Source: Nymphaea colorata
Lineage: Eukaryota; Streptophyta; Magnoliopsida; Nymphaeales; Nymphaeaceae
DNA length: 64,000 nucleotides
Assembly: GCF_008831285.2 (NCBI RefSeq)
Contig: NC_045138.2
Coordinates: 15,202,571-15,266,570 of the forward strand
Direction: 5' to 3'
The notes below the pieces were generated by a model that was given only the letters and a program-made list of their open reading frames with translations, had not been told where the DNA came from and ran no database searches. This document shows positions 1-12,540 of this stretch, in pieces (within the stretch, counting starts at the first letter, position 1; the number at the start of each line of letters is the position of its first letter). A program made the translations under genes and the position numbers.

Positions 1-1242
1 AGTGTTTCTTTGGCCCGATCCCAGTTTCCTCTCAAAGCCACTTAATTTAATTGGGGTTCGGACTCGGGTCAATTATCCGATTATATCGGAACCGTTGACG
101 TTAGAAGGGCCAACGTCGTTTTTCTGGGAAAGCAGGGGACCCAAAGTAAACGTGCGATAAAACGAGTCACGATGCCAATGAAAGCATGAAGACGAAGGTA
201 ACGAGAGAGAGAGAGAGACCAGCTGGAAGTGTCGGCGTGCGTGGCACGGCTCGGTCCATTAGAGGACGCCATTAAAGTGCACGAGCCAATGACATCAAGA
301 TCGATCTCTCTCTCTCTCTTAATGAGAGGTAAGGATCTGCCTTTCCTTCTCTGAAGAAGTCATCCTCTTGAGTCTCAGTGGCTAAGCAAAAGGGAAGGCA
401 GAACGTTCTGCTTCTCTCGCGCCGCCGTTTGGTAGGATCTCAAGGAAGAGAGGAAAAATTGTCTTTCAGCCAGAAGGTTAGAGGAGGGGCTCGACCGTCG
501 CTCTTAGAAAAAGGAAAGGATCGGAGGAATGCGAAGGAAATTAAATCGCTTTCCTTCTTCGTGTCTCTGAGGAAACGAGATTGCTTTTCGAGAGGGAATT
601 TGTCGATTCAAGCTGTTGTTGTCTAGTCTCTGTGTTTTTGCGGCGATAAGTTTGCGTTTGTGTCATGAATTGACTGGCTCCTACTGTCAACGATTGAGTT
701 TCTGGAAGGAGTTTTGAAGAGTTCTGGAGATTTTGAGGGAGCTTGTGGTTGTAGGCGAGGAGCTCACCGTCTGGGTGTTTTGTCTTTTTTTTTTCTGTTG
801 TAAGGATTCAGGCGACCAGGTCGTCCCGGGAATTTGAACTTTTGACGATGACAATGACGAACTCTTGAGAGTTTTTGAAAGATTAAATTGAGGTTTTCCC
901 ATCAAGGAATTGATTATTTAGGTCGTTTTTGTGAATCCAGTGAGTCTCGGAGGGAGGGGAGGGATTATTTTTCCCACAGTCCGGAGTGGGGTGGCTCTGG
1001 CGTATTTTATTGTTATTAGTGCTTGCGTCAAGATTTCGTTTAATTACTCCGTTTTTCGGCAAACGTTTCGGTTAGAAAGTGGTGTAATCATATTGAAGAT
1101 CCAGCATCTCATACAACGTGTAGCTTCAAGTATTTCCTATGGAAATCCTGCTTTCTCAACGACAACTTGAAGAAGTCCAGTCATAATCTCGGTAGGGAAT
1201 CGTCTTTTAGCTGATTTTTGGGTTTGCTGGCTTGCCGGCATT
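1..1242 (+). other. Upstream region and probable 5' UTR of the NEK kinase gene
   Basis: No convincing coding sequence. A (GA)n run lies at 203-218 and a (CT)n run near 306-320; such GA/CT tracts are common in plant core promoters and leaders. The region from about 330 onward is pyrimidine and G/T rich and may be leader sequence, possibly with a leader intron, but I cannot place the transcription start. Short open frames here show no family resemblance. Confidence 0.5.
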
Positions 1243-4200
1243 ATGGAATCACGAATGGATCAGTATGAGGTAATGGAACGGATAGGCAGGGGAGCATTTG
1301 GTGCAGCAATCCTTGTAAATCACAAGGCAGAGAAGCAGAAGTAAGTGCTCTCCGTTTCCTATTCTATTTTTTTCTGTCTTGGATTATAATTTTCGTCTTT
1401 ACTCTAACCGGTGCTTCTACCTTTAAAATTCAGGTATGTTCTTAAAAAGATACGACTGGCACGACAAACTGAACGTTGCAGGAGATCCGCTCACCAGGAG
1501 GTAAGGCATCATATTATTAGGTACTGGTGGCTATTTTGGTTGATCGTTGTCCTTGATTTCAACACCGCGCATGGTTGCCATTTACTTGCTGCAGATGGCA
1601 CTTATTGCACGGATTCAGCATCCTTACATTGTAGAATTCAAGGAGGCATGGGTGGAGAAGGTATAAATACATTTTGAACTCCAGGCGGCTCATAACTTAA
1701 TGAGTAGATTCTTCTTCTTATGTGCGTCTCGCTTCATAGATGGTTTGTCAGTTCGTTGATCGTTTATGCTCACATGGACCCTGGGGCTATAAAGTGATAA
1801 CTTTGAGCAATAGCGAAATCAACTTAGCTGACCTGTAGTTGGTAGACTATGCAATACGGGTGGCTGCTCTGCTTGGAGCCAAGCCCGAAGTGTCAGGCTC
1901 ATTAACTTCAGGTTCTAGTGTTCCTGTAGTTACCCTAATTATAGCAAAAAAAACTACAGAGTGCTGATTTTTCCGGCATAAACTGATCAATTGGTTTCAT
2001 CTTGTCTATTACCAGTTTGAGGATAAGCTATATATAGTAGTAGTGACGGCCTTTCAGTGGTTGGCACTGATTTCCTTCTGCAAACAGTTCAAGATAGTGA
2101 CTTATATCGGTATCCTTCTCCTGCAATCAATGGAAAAGTTCATCGTTTTGGCTTTTGGAAACATATTAATTTTTAGGTTGACATAGTCGTACTGCTTATA
2201 ATGTTTTGTCCTTTTCTTGTACATCAATTGAACTCTTTAGGAATAACTTATGTGAGCTTATATGTGACATAGGGTTGCTACGTGTGCATTATCACAGGCT
2301 ATTGTGAAGGTGGAGACATGTAAGTGCCACTTCTTACCAGAAATGGTTGCTCAATACTCATACCACTGAAATGACTTGCTACTTCATGAGAAGTCGTTCT
2401 TAGCATTATTATTTGCTTGTTTTTAGGGCGGAGTTAATGAAGAAATCAAATGGTGACTTATTCCCAGAGGAGGTATACCCTTCTTGATTTAGCCAGGGAT
2501 ATCAATGTTGATCAGATTGGCATTTAATTGTTTTATGCTTGGTTCTTGCATTTATCACTTCCTAGTTGCCATTCTCAATTTGTCATGCTAAGTGTTTTGT
2601 CAACACTGTCCAGAAACTGTGCAAATGGTTTACGCAACTCTTATTGGCGGTGGAGTACTTACATTCAAACTTTGTCCTGCATAGGGATCTCAAGGTTGGT
2701 TTCTGGTAATTAGATTCCTAAAATTTGATTTCTGCTAGAGTGCTTCTTCTTGTTTACCAACTTGCGTACTCACATGAATCTGATCACATTGCCTCTTGAT
2801 GTGATAGTGTCACCTCATTTTTGAAGGAGCATCAGAAGGTTTTAATAGGAAAGCTTTCTGTCGGCATAACCATAAATGGAAGGAATTGAAACTGCTCTAA
2901 ACTGTGTTTCGAACTTCAGAAATATCTTGGGGAAATCATGTGAGGATACACAAAGTTGTTGGGATTGGAACACAATCTTTCATTTGTTCAAATAACTTCC
3001 AACTGTCAATAACTCCAGGAAGTTGCTTTTGACTTTCTTATTCCTAAAAATTGGCTATATTGTGGGATCGCCTGGCATAAATACAAGCATGTTCCACCCT
3101 TAGATAATTATGAACACATTTTAAGCAAACTAACTAAAAGCTTTCATATGCTCTTTTTTTCGTATTAATTTAAGGAAACTGACTAAAAGCTTTTATGTGC
3201 TTTTTTTATTTATTTAAAATGTTTGGCTTTGGAATCGATTTAAGACTTTAAGTATGAAGATGTACAGAACGAATTTGGCAAGAATACATCAAAGCAAATT
3301 TCTCTCGGGTACATTTGCATGGTCCCACTCACTTGGAAACATCATCTCAAGTTATATGGTGCCTTATATGATATGCATCCACCTTGGTTGATTGCAGTTT
3401 GAAAACCATCATCATCATTAGCAACAATGATGTACCCAAATGTTTCAAGGTATGCATTTTCAAAGTTAGTCCTACACTCCTACATGAAAGGAGAAAAGTG
3501 CTTTTATCTTGCGCTCTTTACGGTTATCTGACCCATGTGAATGACATATAAGTGAATGAGATAAAAAAAGATTAGTTCACCACTTTCAATTTGTGTTTCA
3601 AAATGTTTGAACTTTTGATGTTCTAAAATTTTGATAGTCTGGCACAGCTCATGGTGCTGATTGCCAGTCTCAGTGGAAGCTCACATGCTCCTAGGATAAA
3701 TAAGGAAAGTGAATGTTCTAATGACATGGACTATAAGAATTTTATATCTACATTTGTTCCTATATCGGATACCTGAGCTGCTACTTGCATGAGCCTGTCT
3801 TTAGAAGCTGCATTACTAATTTATTCACTTATTTGTGCATTGAAAGTATAAAATCTGATTCCTTTTAACATTGCCTTGTAGTGCTCCAATATATTCCTCA
3901 CTAAGGAACATGATGTTCGTCTTGGTAAGTGCTTCTACAACAATGGCAAAGATTGCTTTCACATATCTGCAATTCTAAGTTGTCGGTGGAATTGGGTATT
4001 CTTTATCTTACCTTCTTCCCATTTGCAGGTGACTTTGGACTTGCTAAAACTTTAAAGGCAGACGATTTGGCATCTTCTGTATGTCATTTGCTCTTGATTT
4101 TGTTTTTTTAGTTGACCTCAATTCAGCAGACTGTTAATATGTATCTTTCTTCTGTTCATTATTTTTCTCTCACTGAATCAGTGGGACAGTATCCTTTAAT

Positions 4201-7200
4201 TTGTTCCTTAGTATACTCTATTTCAGATTTTTGTGTGTACGAACTTATGTAAATATGTTAGAGGTATTAGAGGTAAATATATGCCTGCGCCATAAGTCAA
4301 GTAACAAGCATTGAAAGATGTCACAGATACAGGCATCACCTTGAAATTATTGTTCTTCATATTCGGAAGTTTTATCTTTTATGTGTGCTATTGTCCGTGA
4401 TAAAGATGCATAGGTACATCCTTTTTCGATGAGTAGGACATCCCTTCATACGCATTAACTTATTTTTTCCTTCTTAGTTGCTTGGTCTCTGAGCCTTTTG
4501 AGTCTACAAAATTTCGCCTGTGTATGATGTCCTTGCATTTGCTATGATAAAATTATGCAATTCCGGTTCTCCAGTTGATCTTTGATTTCTCTGGTGGTTT
4601 GACCTATTTGACATGTGCTTATATGACTCTTTAAAGACAATACTTTATTATTGGTTTTTTCTCTGTGGCACTTATGATATTGATTCTCTAATGTAATATT
4701 AATCCTGGCTTTGTACCTTTAAGAAACATTTACCACATTACTAATTAATTCTTTTGTTTCAACTTTCAAGTTGGTAATAAATGGAAGGAAACGTTGGTAG
4801 CTGATGACACCTTTTTTCTTTCTTTTTTTTCTCTTTTAATAATTTCTGCAGGTAGTGGGAACTCCTAATTACATGTGTCCAGAGCTTTTGGCAGACATTC
4901 CATATGGTTTTAAATCTGATATTTGGTCTCTAGGTGCTCTCTCTCTCTCTCCATGTGCATGTGTATGTATGTGTGTTCCATTGTTATGAGCTTATCTTTT
5001 ACTATGGTATTTGAAATTGGATTTCATGTCGTCTCACAGGCTGCTGTATGTATGAGATTGCTGCACATCGTCCAGCATTTAAAGCTTTTGTAAGTCTTTC
5101 TATCATATACCTGTGCAACGGGCTATAACCAATAAATATGATATATTTCTAGGACACTCAATAGTTTTCTTTCCTGGAGAAATAAACTTCAAATGAAGTA
5201 GGCTGAAAATGAAATAAACTATCAAGAAAATGTTCTTGAAATTGTCTTGGGTTTAACAAAGAATAGCCTGCTTCAGGCATGTAAATACACAACTTGACTG
5301 CAAAATACACTTCAAAAATTTTCCTCAAATGCCAGACATGTAAGAAGATCTGCACATTGTGTTCACTATTCCTTGGTGAAACATAGTGCTGTATTTCTCG
5401 TCGGTGAACGATAACTGTCACTTAGAGAAACTTCAAGTTTCAATAGTGGTGATCTAGCTTCTTCCTAAATTTGATATTTTTGTCATATATGTCTCTAATT
5501 GTGTTCCTATTCATCTTTAGGATATGGCTGGGCTTATTAGCAAAATAAATCGTTCCTCAATTGGTCCACTGCCGCCATGTTATTCTTCTTCTTTGTAAGT
5601 ATGTAGAGCCTTATGTCTTTTGCTGCCCTCTTTGATTCTCAGGATTAGAGTATTGGTTTTAGTCATTAGCTTCAAACACGACCTAAAAAACACAAATAGT
5701 TTGAAAGAGGCCTTTCTTACTTGATGTGTTGACGTGAAATCATGTTCCCATTTTCTTTAAGTCATTTTTCTGGTGTCATTTGGTATTCATGATGCCAAAG
5801 TCCACAAAGTCATCCACATTTCAAGTGTAATCCCACTTATTCAAAAAGTTTGGGGCTTAAGCTTTTGTTTATTTTGTCCTCAAAAATTTTGCATTTCTGT
5901 GGACTGATTCAGTCCATGCAAGACTCTATCCATGCTAGAATGGATGACTTTGCACAAACTCTGGTAAGCACTCATCAAAGTCATGCATGTGCCTTTTCTG
6001 TATGTGCATGAAATTTCTGTGCCGGACGTGAATTTTATGGGGCTAAACATTATGTTGAAGTTATATTTGAAGACTAGGTGAGAGAAAAGAAAAACCTTCG
6101 GCCAACATAGTATTACATTAAAAGGGATTGACAATACTGCATTTAGCCCTTCAAATGAGTGTATTTACACTGCATTAACATGAACCAATGACCTCTAGTT
6201 TCACTATTTTTGTCCTTAAGGTAGCTCTATCTTGACTTAGCTGTTTTTACCACAGCCAAAAGTATCGTGATATTTTCGAAATATCACAGTATTAACGAGA
6301 AAAATGATAAAAATGCGTCTTTTTGAAAAAAAACGTGAAAAATGTATTTTATCAGATTCTTATAGCATTTCTTTTCTGTCCTTTTCCTATTCTTCCATTT
6401 TTCTGTTCTTTAACGTTAGTGACATCATGGATTCACCTTTAACTTGAACTGAATTATTTAGTATCATTCTTACAGTGGTCATTATATTATTTTCTTATTT
6501 GTCTTATAACTTTTAGGATTTTTTTTTTCATTTTTCAAAAATTTGCCAAGATTTTCCCGAAATGTTCTTGAGAAAAGCAACTTTGCCAAAAAAGACCTGA
6601 GAAAAACCTTGCTGCTACAAACCTGAGAATGATATTTGTGGCTATGGTTTTAGCCCTCAAATTACTTTAATCAAATAGTCTGATTTGGATTGGCAATTTT
6701 CAATTATTCTATGAACCACATGCCCCAAGGAAATGTAACTAGGCCAGTTTCTTGTCAGTCGTCTTCTTCTACATGGATGAGGTGCCAAAAAAAAAAATTA
6801 TACTTTCGTCCACAGCGATACTTTCCACTTTTTCATGTTCTTTCGGTACCTTTCACATTTTATCTTTCAAGAATGATAGAAAAAAGTGCTTTGAAACATC
6901 CCTTGACGGGTTTTTCTTCATCCTACTGCATCTTGTATGGCTGCAAAAACCTAACAAAAACTTTTTTTTTTCTCCTTATGCATTGCTCAATAGCCACCAC
7001 ATCGCTTGTTTGTATTGCCTGGATTCTGTTATATAGAGCAGATGAGAAGAATTACTGTGTGCTATAAAATGCAGGAAAACACTTATCAAGAGTATGCTGA
7101 GAAAAAATCCAGAGTATCGACCTAGTGTAAGTTCTAGCCTCCGAGTGTTTCACCGAAGCCATATTCATTTTCTTTTATTTTTGTAATAGGCAATTAATTT

Positions 7201-10200
7201 GACAGGCATCGGAAATTTTGAGGCATCCTTTTTTGCAACCATATGTTGATCAATGTCGCGCATCCATGGATACTATAGCATCCGCTGCACCCGAGAAGCC
7301 CATGCGCAGTATCCATCACAATCACAGCATGGCCAGAAGTGAAAATAGTAGCAAATGTAGCAGTGACAGGGAGAGTGTACTCTCTAGTGGAAAAGGCAGT
7401 AACGGTCTCGAGCTTGATGTCCAGAAGGCTAATGAAACAACAAGAAGCTCAAATAGTGATTTGGTGGACTGTGCTAACAGCTGCACTCATTCACCAGTCG
7501 AAACATCTCATTTATCAAATGATAAATCTGTTTCAAGCATCAAGTGTACAGAAGAAAAGCCACATGTGACCAGTGCTTGTCATGATGGTCACAAACGTAA
7601 ACTTGATGTAAAACCACCAACTGTAAAGAGCATATTAGTTGCTTTAAAAGAGGAAGCCAAGTCTAGGGAGAGCAGTTCACCTCTTAGAAGCAGTCGTTCC
7701 AAGATCAATCACTGTCTTGGGATTGATGGCCACAAGGCTAATGGGACAGCAAGAGATGTAATTGATGATCTAATGGACTCCGCTAGCAGCTGCACTAAAT
7801 CACCAGTCAGGTCATCTCGTTCGTCAAAAGAAAGTTCTGCCCCAAGCGTCAGAACTACAGAAGAAAGGCAATCCGGAACCAAGTCTCCTTGTGATGATAA
7901 CAAAACGAAAGCTGATGAAAAGCCAACAAAAAATGTGAAGACCATATTGGTTGCTTTGAAGGAGCAGGCCAGGGCTAGGGAAAATAGCTCACCTGTTAGA
8001 AGCAGTCGTCCCAAGAGCAGTGGAGTACCAAACCAAAAGGATAATGATGCACTATCTACTGCTTCCAAGACTTCTGCTTCAACGCCTTGCTCACCAATGC
8101 ATAGTAATGATAAGGCTGTTGCTGTATCTAAAGCTAATGCTGATCCAGCTAAAAAGACACCAACGGTGCACTCATTGAAGCATGCGGTGAGAGGATAAGT
8201 TTTTCTTATTTTGACTTCTCTGACTTTGACTTTTGTTTGTGTATCTTGGACAATATGCCGCTGTTGGGCTAGCATGTTAACCTTCAACGGGGAAGTCTCA
8301 TCATCCCATCATTATTGTTTTTTGGTTTCCTCTTCACAGTTGCCTGCATTGGATGGATCGCCTAGGAGTAAAGCAAGAGTTGAAGGAGCGCGATTTTCTG
8401 AACCCTCAAAGCATGTTACGGAAGATGCATTTTCTGGAAAGCCAAGTCAGCAGCATCCGTTTCCCAGGTTGGCAAAAAAACCATTTCCTGTACAGATGAA
8501 AGATGCCGAAGTTGGTGTAGAGGTGGTGGAACAACCAATAGGTGAGATTGACCAAAACATTGAGAGAGCTCCACTGAAATCTAGCAGTAAAGCAAGAGTT
8601 GAAGGAGTGCGATTGTCTGAACCCTCAAAGCATGTTACGGATGACGCACTTTCTGGAAACCCAAGTCAACAGCATCCGTTTCCCAGGTTGGCAAAAAAAC
8701 CATTTTCTGTACAGACGAAAGATGCCGAAGTTGGTGTAGAGGTGGTGGAACAGGCAATAGGTGAGATTGACCAAGACATTGAGAGAGCTCCACTGAAATC
8801 TAGCAGTAAAGCAAGAGTTGAAGGAGTGCGATTGTCTGAACCCTCAAAGCTTGTCAGGGAAGATGCACTTTCTGGAAACCCAAGTCAACAGCATCCGTTT
8901 CCCAGGTTGGCAAAAAAACCATTTCCTGTACAGATGAAAGATGCCGAAGTTGGTGTAGAGGTGGTGGAGCAACCAATAAGTGAGATTGACCAAGACGTTG
9001 AGAGGGCTCCACTGAAATCTAGTAGTAAAGCAAGAGTTGAAGGAGTGCGATTGTCTGAACCCTCAAAGCATGTTACGGATGACGCACTTTCTGGAAACCC
9101 AAGTCAACAGCATCCGTTTCCCAGGTTGGCAAAAAAACCATTTTCTGTACAGACGAAAGATGCCGAAGTTGGTGTAGAGGTGGTGGAACAGGCAATAGGT
9201 GAGATTGACCAAGACATTGAGAGAGCTCCACTGAAATCTAGCAGTAAAGCAAGAGTTGAAGGAGTGCGATTGTCTGAACCCTCACAGCATGTTACACAAG
9301 ATGCACTTTCTGGGAAGCCAAGTCAACAGCATCCGTTTCCGAGGTCGGCAAAAAAACCATTTCCTGTACAGATGAAAGATGCCGAAGCCGGTGTAGAGGT
9401 GGTGGAGCAACCAATAGGTGAGATCGACCAAGACGTTGAGAAAGGTTCAAGGAAATCTAGCAGACATACACGAACAGATGGCCTAAGTTCCAAATCGTCA
9501 TGTGGGAGCGAGCAGGATTTTGAATTTTCTGCAGTGGTTTCAAGCATTACAAGAGGAAAGGAGCAACGACAAGTACAGAAAATGTCAAGTTACAGCGATC
9601 ACCTCTTAAAAGAAAGTTCTCCTACGCTCCCGTGTCTTGAAGTACAAACTCTTAATAGTTGTTTGAAATTAACTTCTCAGCCAGTGATGCAAGATTTGGA
9701 GCTTGGCACAAAGAGTGACTGGAGCAACCCATGTTGTATGCCTCCTGTTCCTGATTATGAAGTTCACTTTCGAAGCAAAATTCCTGAACCAGATCCTTCT
9801 GCCTATTCTACCTCATCTACAGCATTTCCCGGGTCTCAATCAGTAGACAGAGCCGCGCACATGGATAAGTCTTTCTCGACAAGAACCAGCGAACCACGAA
9901 AAGATGGAGGCCTGCAAGATGGTGTCAGCATCAATAATGAAGTGAAGCCTTTCTTTACCCCTACTATCGAACAGCCTAACACTTCTCCTGGAATGGAACC
10001 CTCTGCAACCAAACTTAGTGAACAAGGCAAAAAAGCAGAGTCTGCATCTGGTAATCTTAATCTACCGACTGGGGATGACAAATTCACTGTAACAGAACTT
10101 CGCTCCTCTCTCCCCGATATGGCTTCTTGCTCCATGCCAACTACAACAACAATTCTACATCCTGAGAATGAAAGTAATATGCCTGAGAAGCCATTAACAC

Positions 10201-10640
10201 ATCCTGGTCCAGCCGTTGATGATGTCGTACATGTGATAAGGCACAGCAGTTTTCGAGTAGGAAATGAGCAACAAACGTTAGAACCAGTGGATCAGATTAT
10301 GGACGTAGGGAAACTAATTAATGTGGTGAGTGAGGACACGCAAGCCAAATCTGTGAAACCAAGTCTGGCTCACGACGCGGGAAACAAAGATGAGATTCCA
10401 GACAAGGACGAGAATCCAGAGAGGGAACCATTGGATGTTAATTCATACAGACAGAGAGCAGATGCACTTGAAGGGCTCCTGGAGCTCTCTGCAGACCTGC
10501 TACAGCAGAAGCGTCTTGACGAGCTTGCGGTGGTCCTAAGACCATTTGGGAAGGACAAGGTTTCCCCAAGAGAGACAGCTATATGGTTGGCAAAAAGCTT
10601 AAAGGGGATGAATGAGGGGACTCCTGGACGTCATGCTTGA
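1243..10640 (+). CDS. NEK6: NIMA-related serine/threonine kinase, plant NEK5/6 (IBO1-like) clade, with expanded repeat tail
   Basis: Fourteen coding exons with GT-AG borders: 1243-1340, 1434-1500, 1595-1660, 2273-2319, 2427-2472, 2614-2694, 3882-3924, 4029-4078, 4852-4933, 5040-5089, 5521-5594, 7075-7126, 7206-8186, 8340-10640. They sum to 4038 nt, giving 1345 aa in one frame. The start [15 protein letters not shown] is the hallmark plant NEK N-terminus. The kinase domain (about residues 8-262) has glycine loop GRGAFG (15-20), lysine K37, HRD (131-133), DFG (151-153) and CPE (175-177), so it looks active. The tail contains two repeat blocks, then a GDDKFTV motif and a conserved C-terminal block (about 1280-1335: [27 protein letters not shown]) typical of long NEK5/6 proteins. 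Arabidopsis At3g44200 (called NEK6/IBO1 or NEK5) is about 956 aa, so this one is unusually long. Known relatives phosphorylate tubulin and limit ectopic outgrowth; the role here is inferred. Large introns: 2695-3881, 4079-4851, 5595-7074. Confidence 0.93.
5595..7074 (+). other. NEK intron 11, with an A/T-rich repeat-like patch
   Basis: The intron separates the exons ending 5594 and starting 7075. A patch at about 6250-6600 contains a near-palindromic stretch around TATTTTCGAAATATCAC and poly-A/T runs, suggesting an old non-coding insertion. The overlapping short open frames at 6690-7067 lie wholly inside the intron, show no family resemblance, and are not called as genes. Confidence 0.5.
7413..8010 (+). 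repeat. Old in-frame tandem duplication in NEK exon 13 (two units of about 310 bp)
   Basis: Two diverged units, roughly 7413-7700 and 7722-8010, offset by 309-312 bp. Each runs from a KAN(E/G)T stretch through an SCT(H/K)SPV segment to a conserved end, VK(S/T)ILVALKE followed by RSSR. Related NEK5/6 proteins have, as I recall, a single such VLKEEKARE segment, so this looks like a lineage-specific duplication. The many differences make it older than the exon 14 repeats. Confidence 0.8.
8367..9461 (+). repeat. Five tandem 219-bp (73-codon) repeats in NEK exon 14
   Basis: Units start at 8367, 8586, 8805, 9024 and 9243, every one exactly 219 bp, and encode about residues 589-953. The unit carries [25 protein letters not shown] and GVEVVEQ segments and ends in KSS. 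Units 2 and 4 look identical at DNA level; units 3 and 5 resemble each other less well. Unit 1 continues from upstream [11 protein letters not shown], which resembles the conserved linker of NEK5/6 proteins, so the repeat probably grew from an ancestral single segment. Confidence 0.95.
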
Positions 10641-10778
10641 CTTAACGGTGGACTACAAGTCCATGATCGGGTTTCCATTCCAATAGAAGGTCTTCTTTCT
10701 TAGCCTGCCAAGTGTCAAGTGGTCTACACTTGACTCCACAGGTTTTCTTTTCACCCAAGCTTCCCAGTAATCGGCCAT

Positions 10779-11150
10779 TCCTGGATATTGAGTTTCTTAG
10801 GTTATGCTTTTCTTGGTTATTCGTTCGCTAGCTTGAGAAATTGAAGGCCTGGAAGTGTGGGTCACATGATATGGTCCACTGTCTTCTCAAGGCTTAGAGC
10901 TGGGTTGCTAACTTTGGGAAAGTCAAGCACCTGCGAACGTATTTCTGCCTTGTGAATTGAGTTAACGGTGGCTTCCAGGATACTGAGTTTCTTAGGTTAT
11001 GATTCTCTTGGTCGTTCGTCCTCTAACTTAAGAAATCGAAAGCCTGGAAGTGTGGTTCACATGATATGGTCCAATGTCTTTTCATGGCTTAGAGCTGGAC
11101 TGCCAACTTTGGGAAAGTTAAGCATCTGAGAACATCTTTCTGCCTTCTGA
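10779..11150 (+). repeat. Imperfect 195-bp tandem duplication downstream of NEK
   Basis: The segments starting near 10779 and 10975 share long matches (GAGTTTCTTAGGTTATG, GCCTGGAAGTGTGG, TCACATGATATGGTCCA, GGCTTAGAGCTGG) at a 195-bp offset. They lie just after the stop codon, so they are probably in the 3' UTR or close downstream. A TTAACGGTGG motif at 10642 recurs near 10961, so the duplicated unit may originally have begun at the stop codon. Confidence 0.85.
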
Positions 11151-12492
11151 AAGTCGGTAGCAGGTTTGGACCAGTTGCTGACTTTCATACGGTACTGTAT
11201 TTTTATTTTCTCAAGAGAGACTCTGAGACACGAGAAGCTTCTCATGTTTGCAAATAACTTGAACAAGTGCTGCAAACATGTGGAAGTGTACAGTTTGCGC
11301 TACACAACCAGAAGAACTTGAGCTCGAGTTACAGGGGTTGGGGAAAATCCCTTAATTTCCTCGTTATTTTCTGTTGCTTTCTTTTTTTCAGCTTGACCAG
11401 ATTTGCACAGTGGTTTCTGTCTTCGTACAATCTTTCAATTCTTTGATTTCAGCTGCAAGCTCAATTTCTGGTTTCCCATTTGTCAGTTCTTGACACAATG
11501 TAGAAAATGGTAGTTGTGCCCTGAACAACATGAATTAATGTATTGCCAGTTCATAACTTGGGCACCATTTTCTTCATCATATTGAACCTGAAAGCTTGCT
11601 CTTTTCTCACACAAAAAACTGAAGTTCCTCACCTCTAATGTTAAAAGGATCACTATTAAAATCACCGCTTTATTATGAATCAGTATTCTTCGGTGGTACA
11701 TTAAGTTGCGGGATGGTGTACATTTGTTAGAGCACACCTTGTTCGTTTCCTTTGTTTTCTTACTTGCGCCTTAACGTGTCTTGCTCTGTGCATTATGCCA
11801 TGGCGGACCAATTACCAGAAAAAAGAGGCAAACAGAAGTTATTAAATATTGTCACTTCACATTTCAAAAATTGCTCATCACTATTGTTGTCTCTGTAGCT
11901 ACTATATATACATATTGCCAAATAGATATGTTCGTAACTCAGTTACATCTTACTCTTTACAATCGGAGCACATCAAGAGTCCAGAAAATCCTGACAAAGC
12001 TACCTTGAGAAGTACAGAAATTTCACCATCTGCCAATTGCCTTATCAAAGGCCTTAACCTCAACCACAACAGGAGCAAGATAAAGAGAGTTGAATGAAGG
12101 GAGAAACTTGCCAATATCCTGACCGTGCCTTTGTGAAAGTTCAACAATTTTTCTGCAGACCTAACATGGAGCTTAAGGGATGTTGACCAAGATATATTGC
12201 GCAATTAATGATCAAGCATTGAATGGAAGATGAAGCAGAAAAGGTGAAAAGTGTTTCCAGGTCCATGAAGTGACGAAGATGCTTGAAAAAAAGTAGGGGT
12301 ATGGAATGACCAAAATACCATTTTTTAGAAAAGGAAAACCAGTTTTGTTGGGGCGTTTCACTCACACAACTATTCAATTCAACTGCACAACTATGATCCA
12401 GCTGATACCATTAACTCCGTGAGGCATTATTTAGTAAGACAAGGCTTGTAGCATGTATGATATGCAAAAAACCAAAGGCTCACAATGTAGAG

Positions 12493-12540
12493 ACTTCTCG
12501 AGTGAAAAAGCTATATACTTCTCGAGTGAAAAAGCTATAC
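12493..12540 (+). repeat. 24-bp direct repeat, two copies
   Basis: ACTTCTCGAGTGAAAAAGC occurs at 12493 and again at 12517, each copy followed by TATA. This is a short tandem duplication in non-coding DNA with no evident function. Confidence 0.9.

Noticed and set aside
6690-7067. Two overlapping plus-strand open frames of about 100 codons
   Set aside because: They lie wholly inside NEK intron 11, are AT-rich and have no similarity to known proteins.
7709-8287. 192-codon minus-strand open frame
   Set aside because: It is antisense to NEK exon 13, a Ser/Thr-rich repeat-bearing exon, and has no family resemblance.
8211-8339. Upstream 43 codons of the open frame that leads into NEK exon 14
   Set aside because: They are intronic: a good CAG acceptor precedes 8340, the exon 13 donor lies at 8187, and the frame is kept by joining them.
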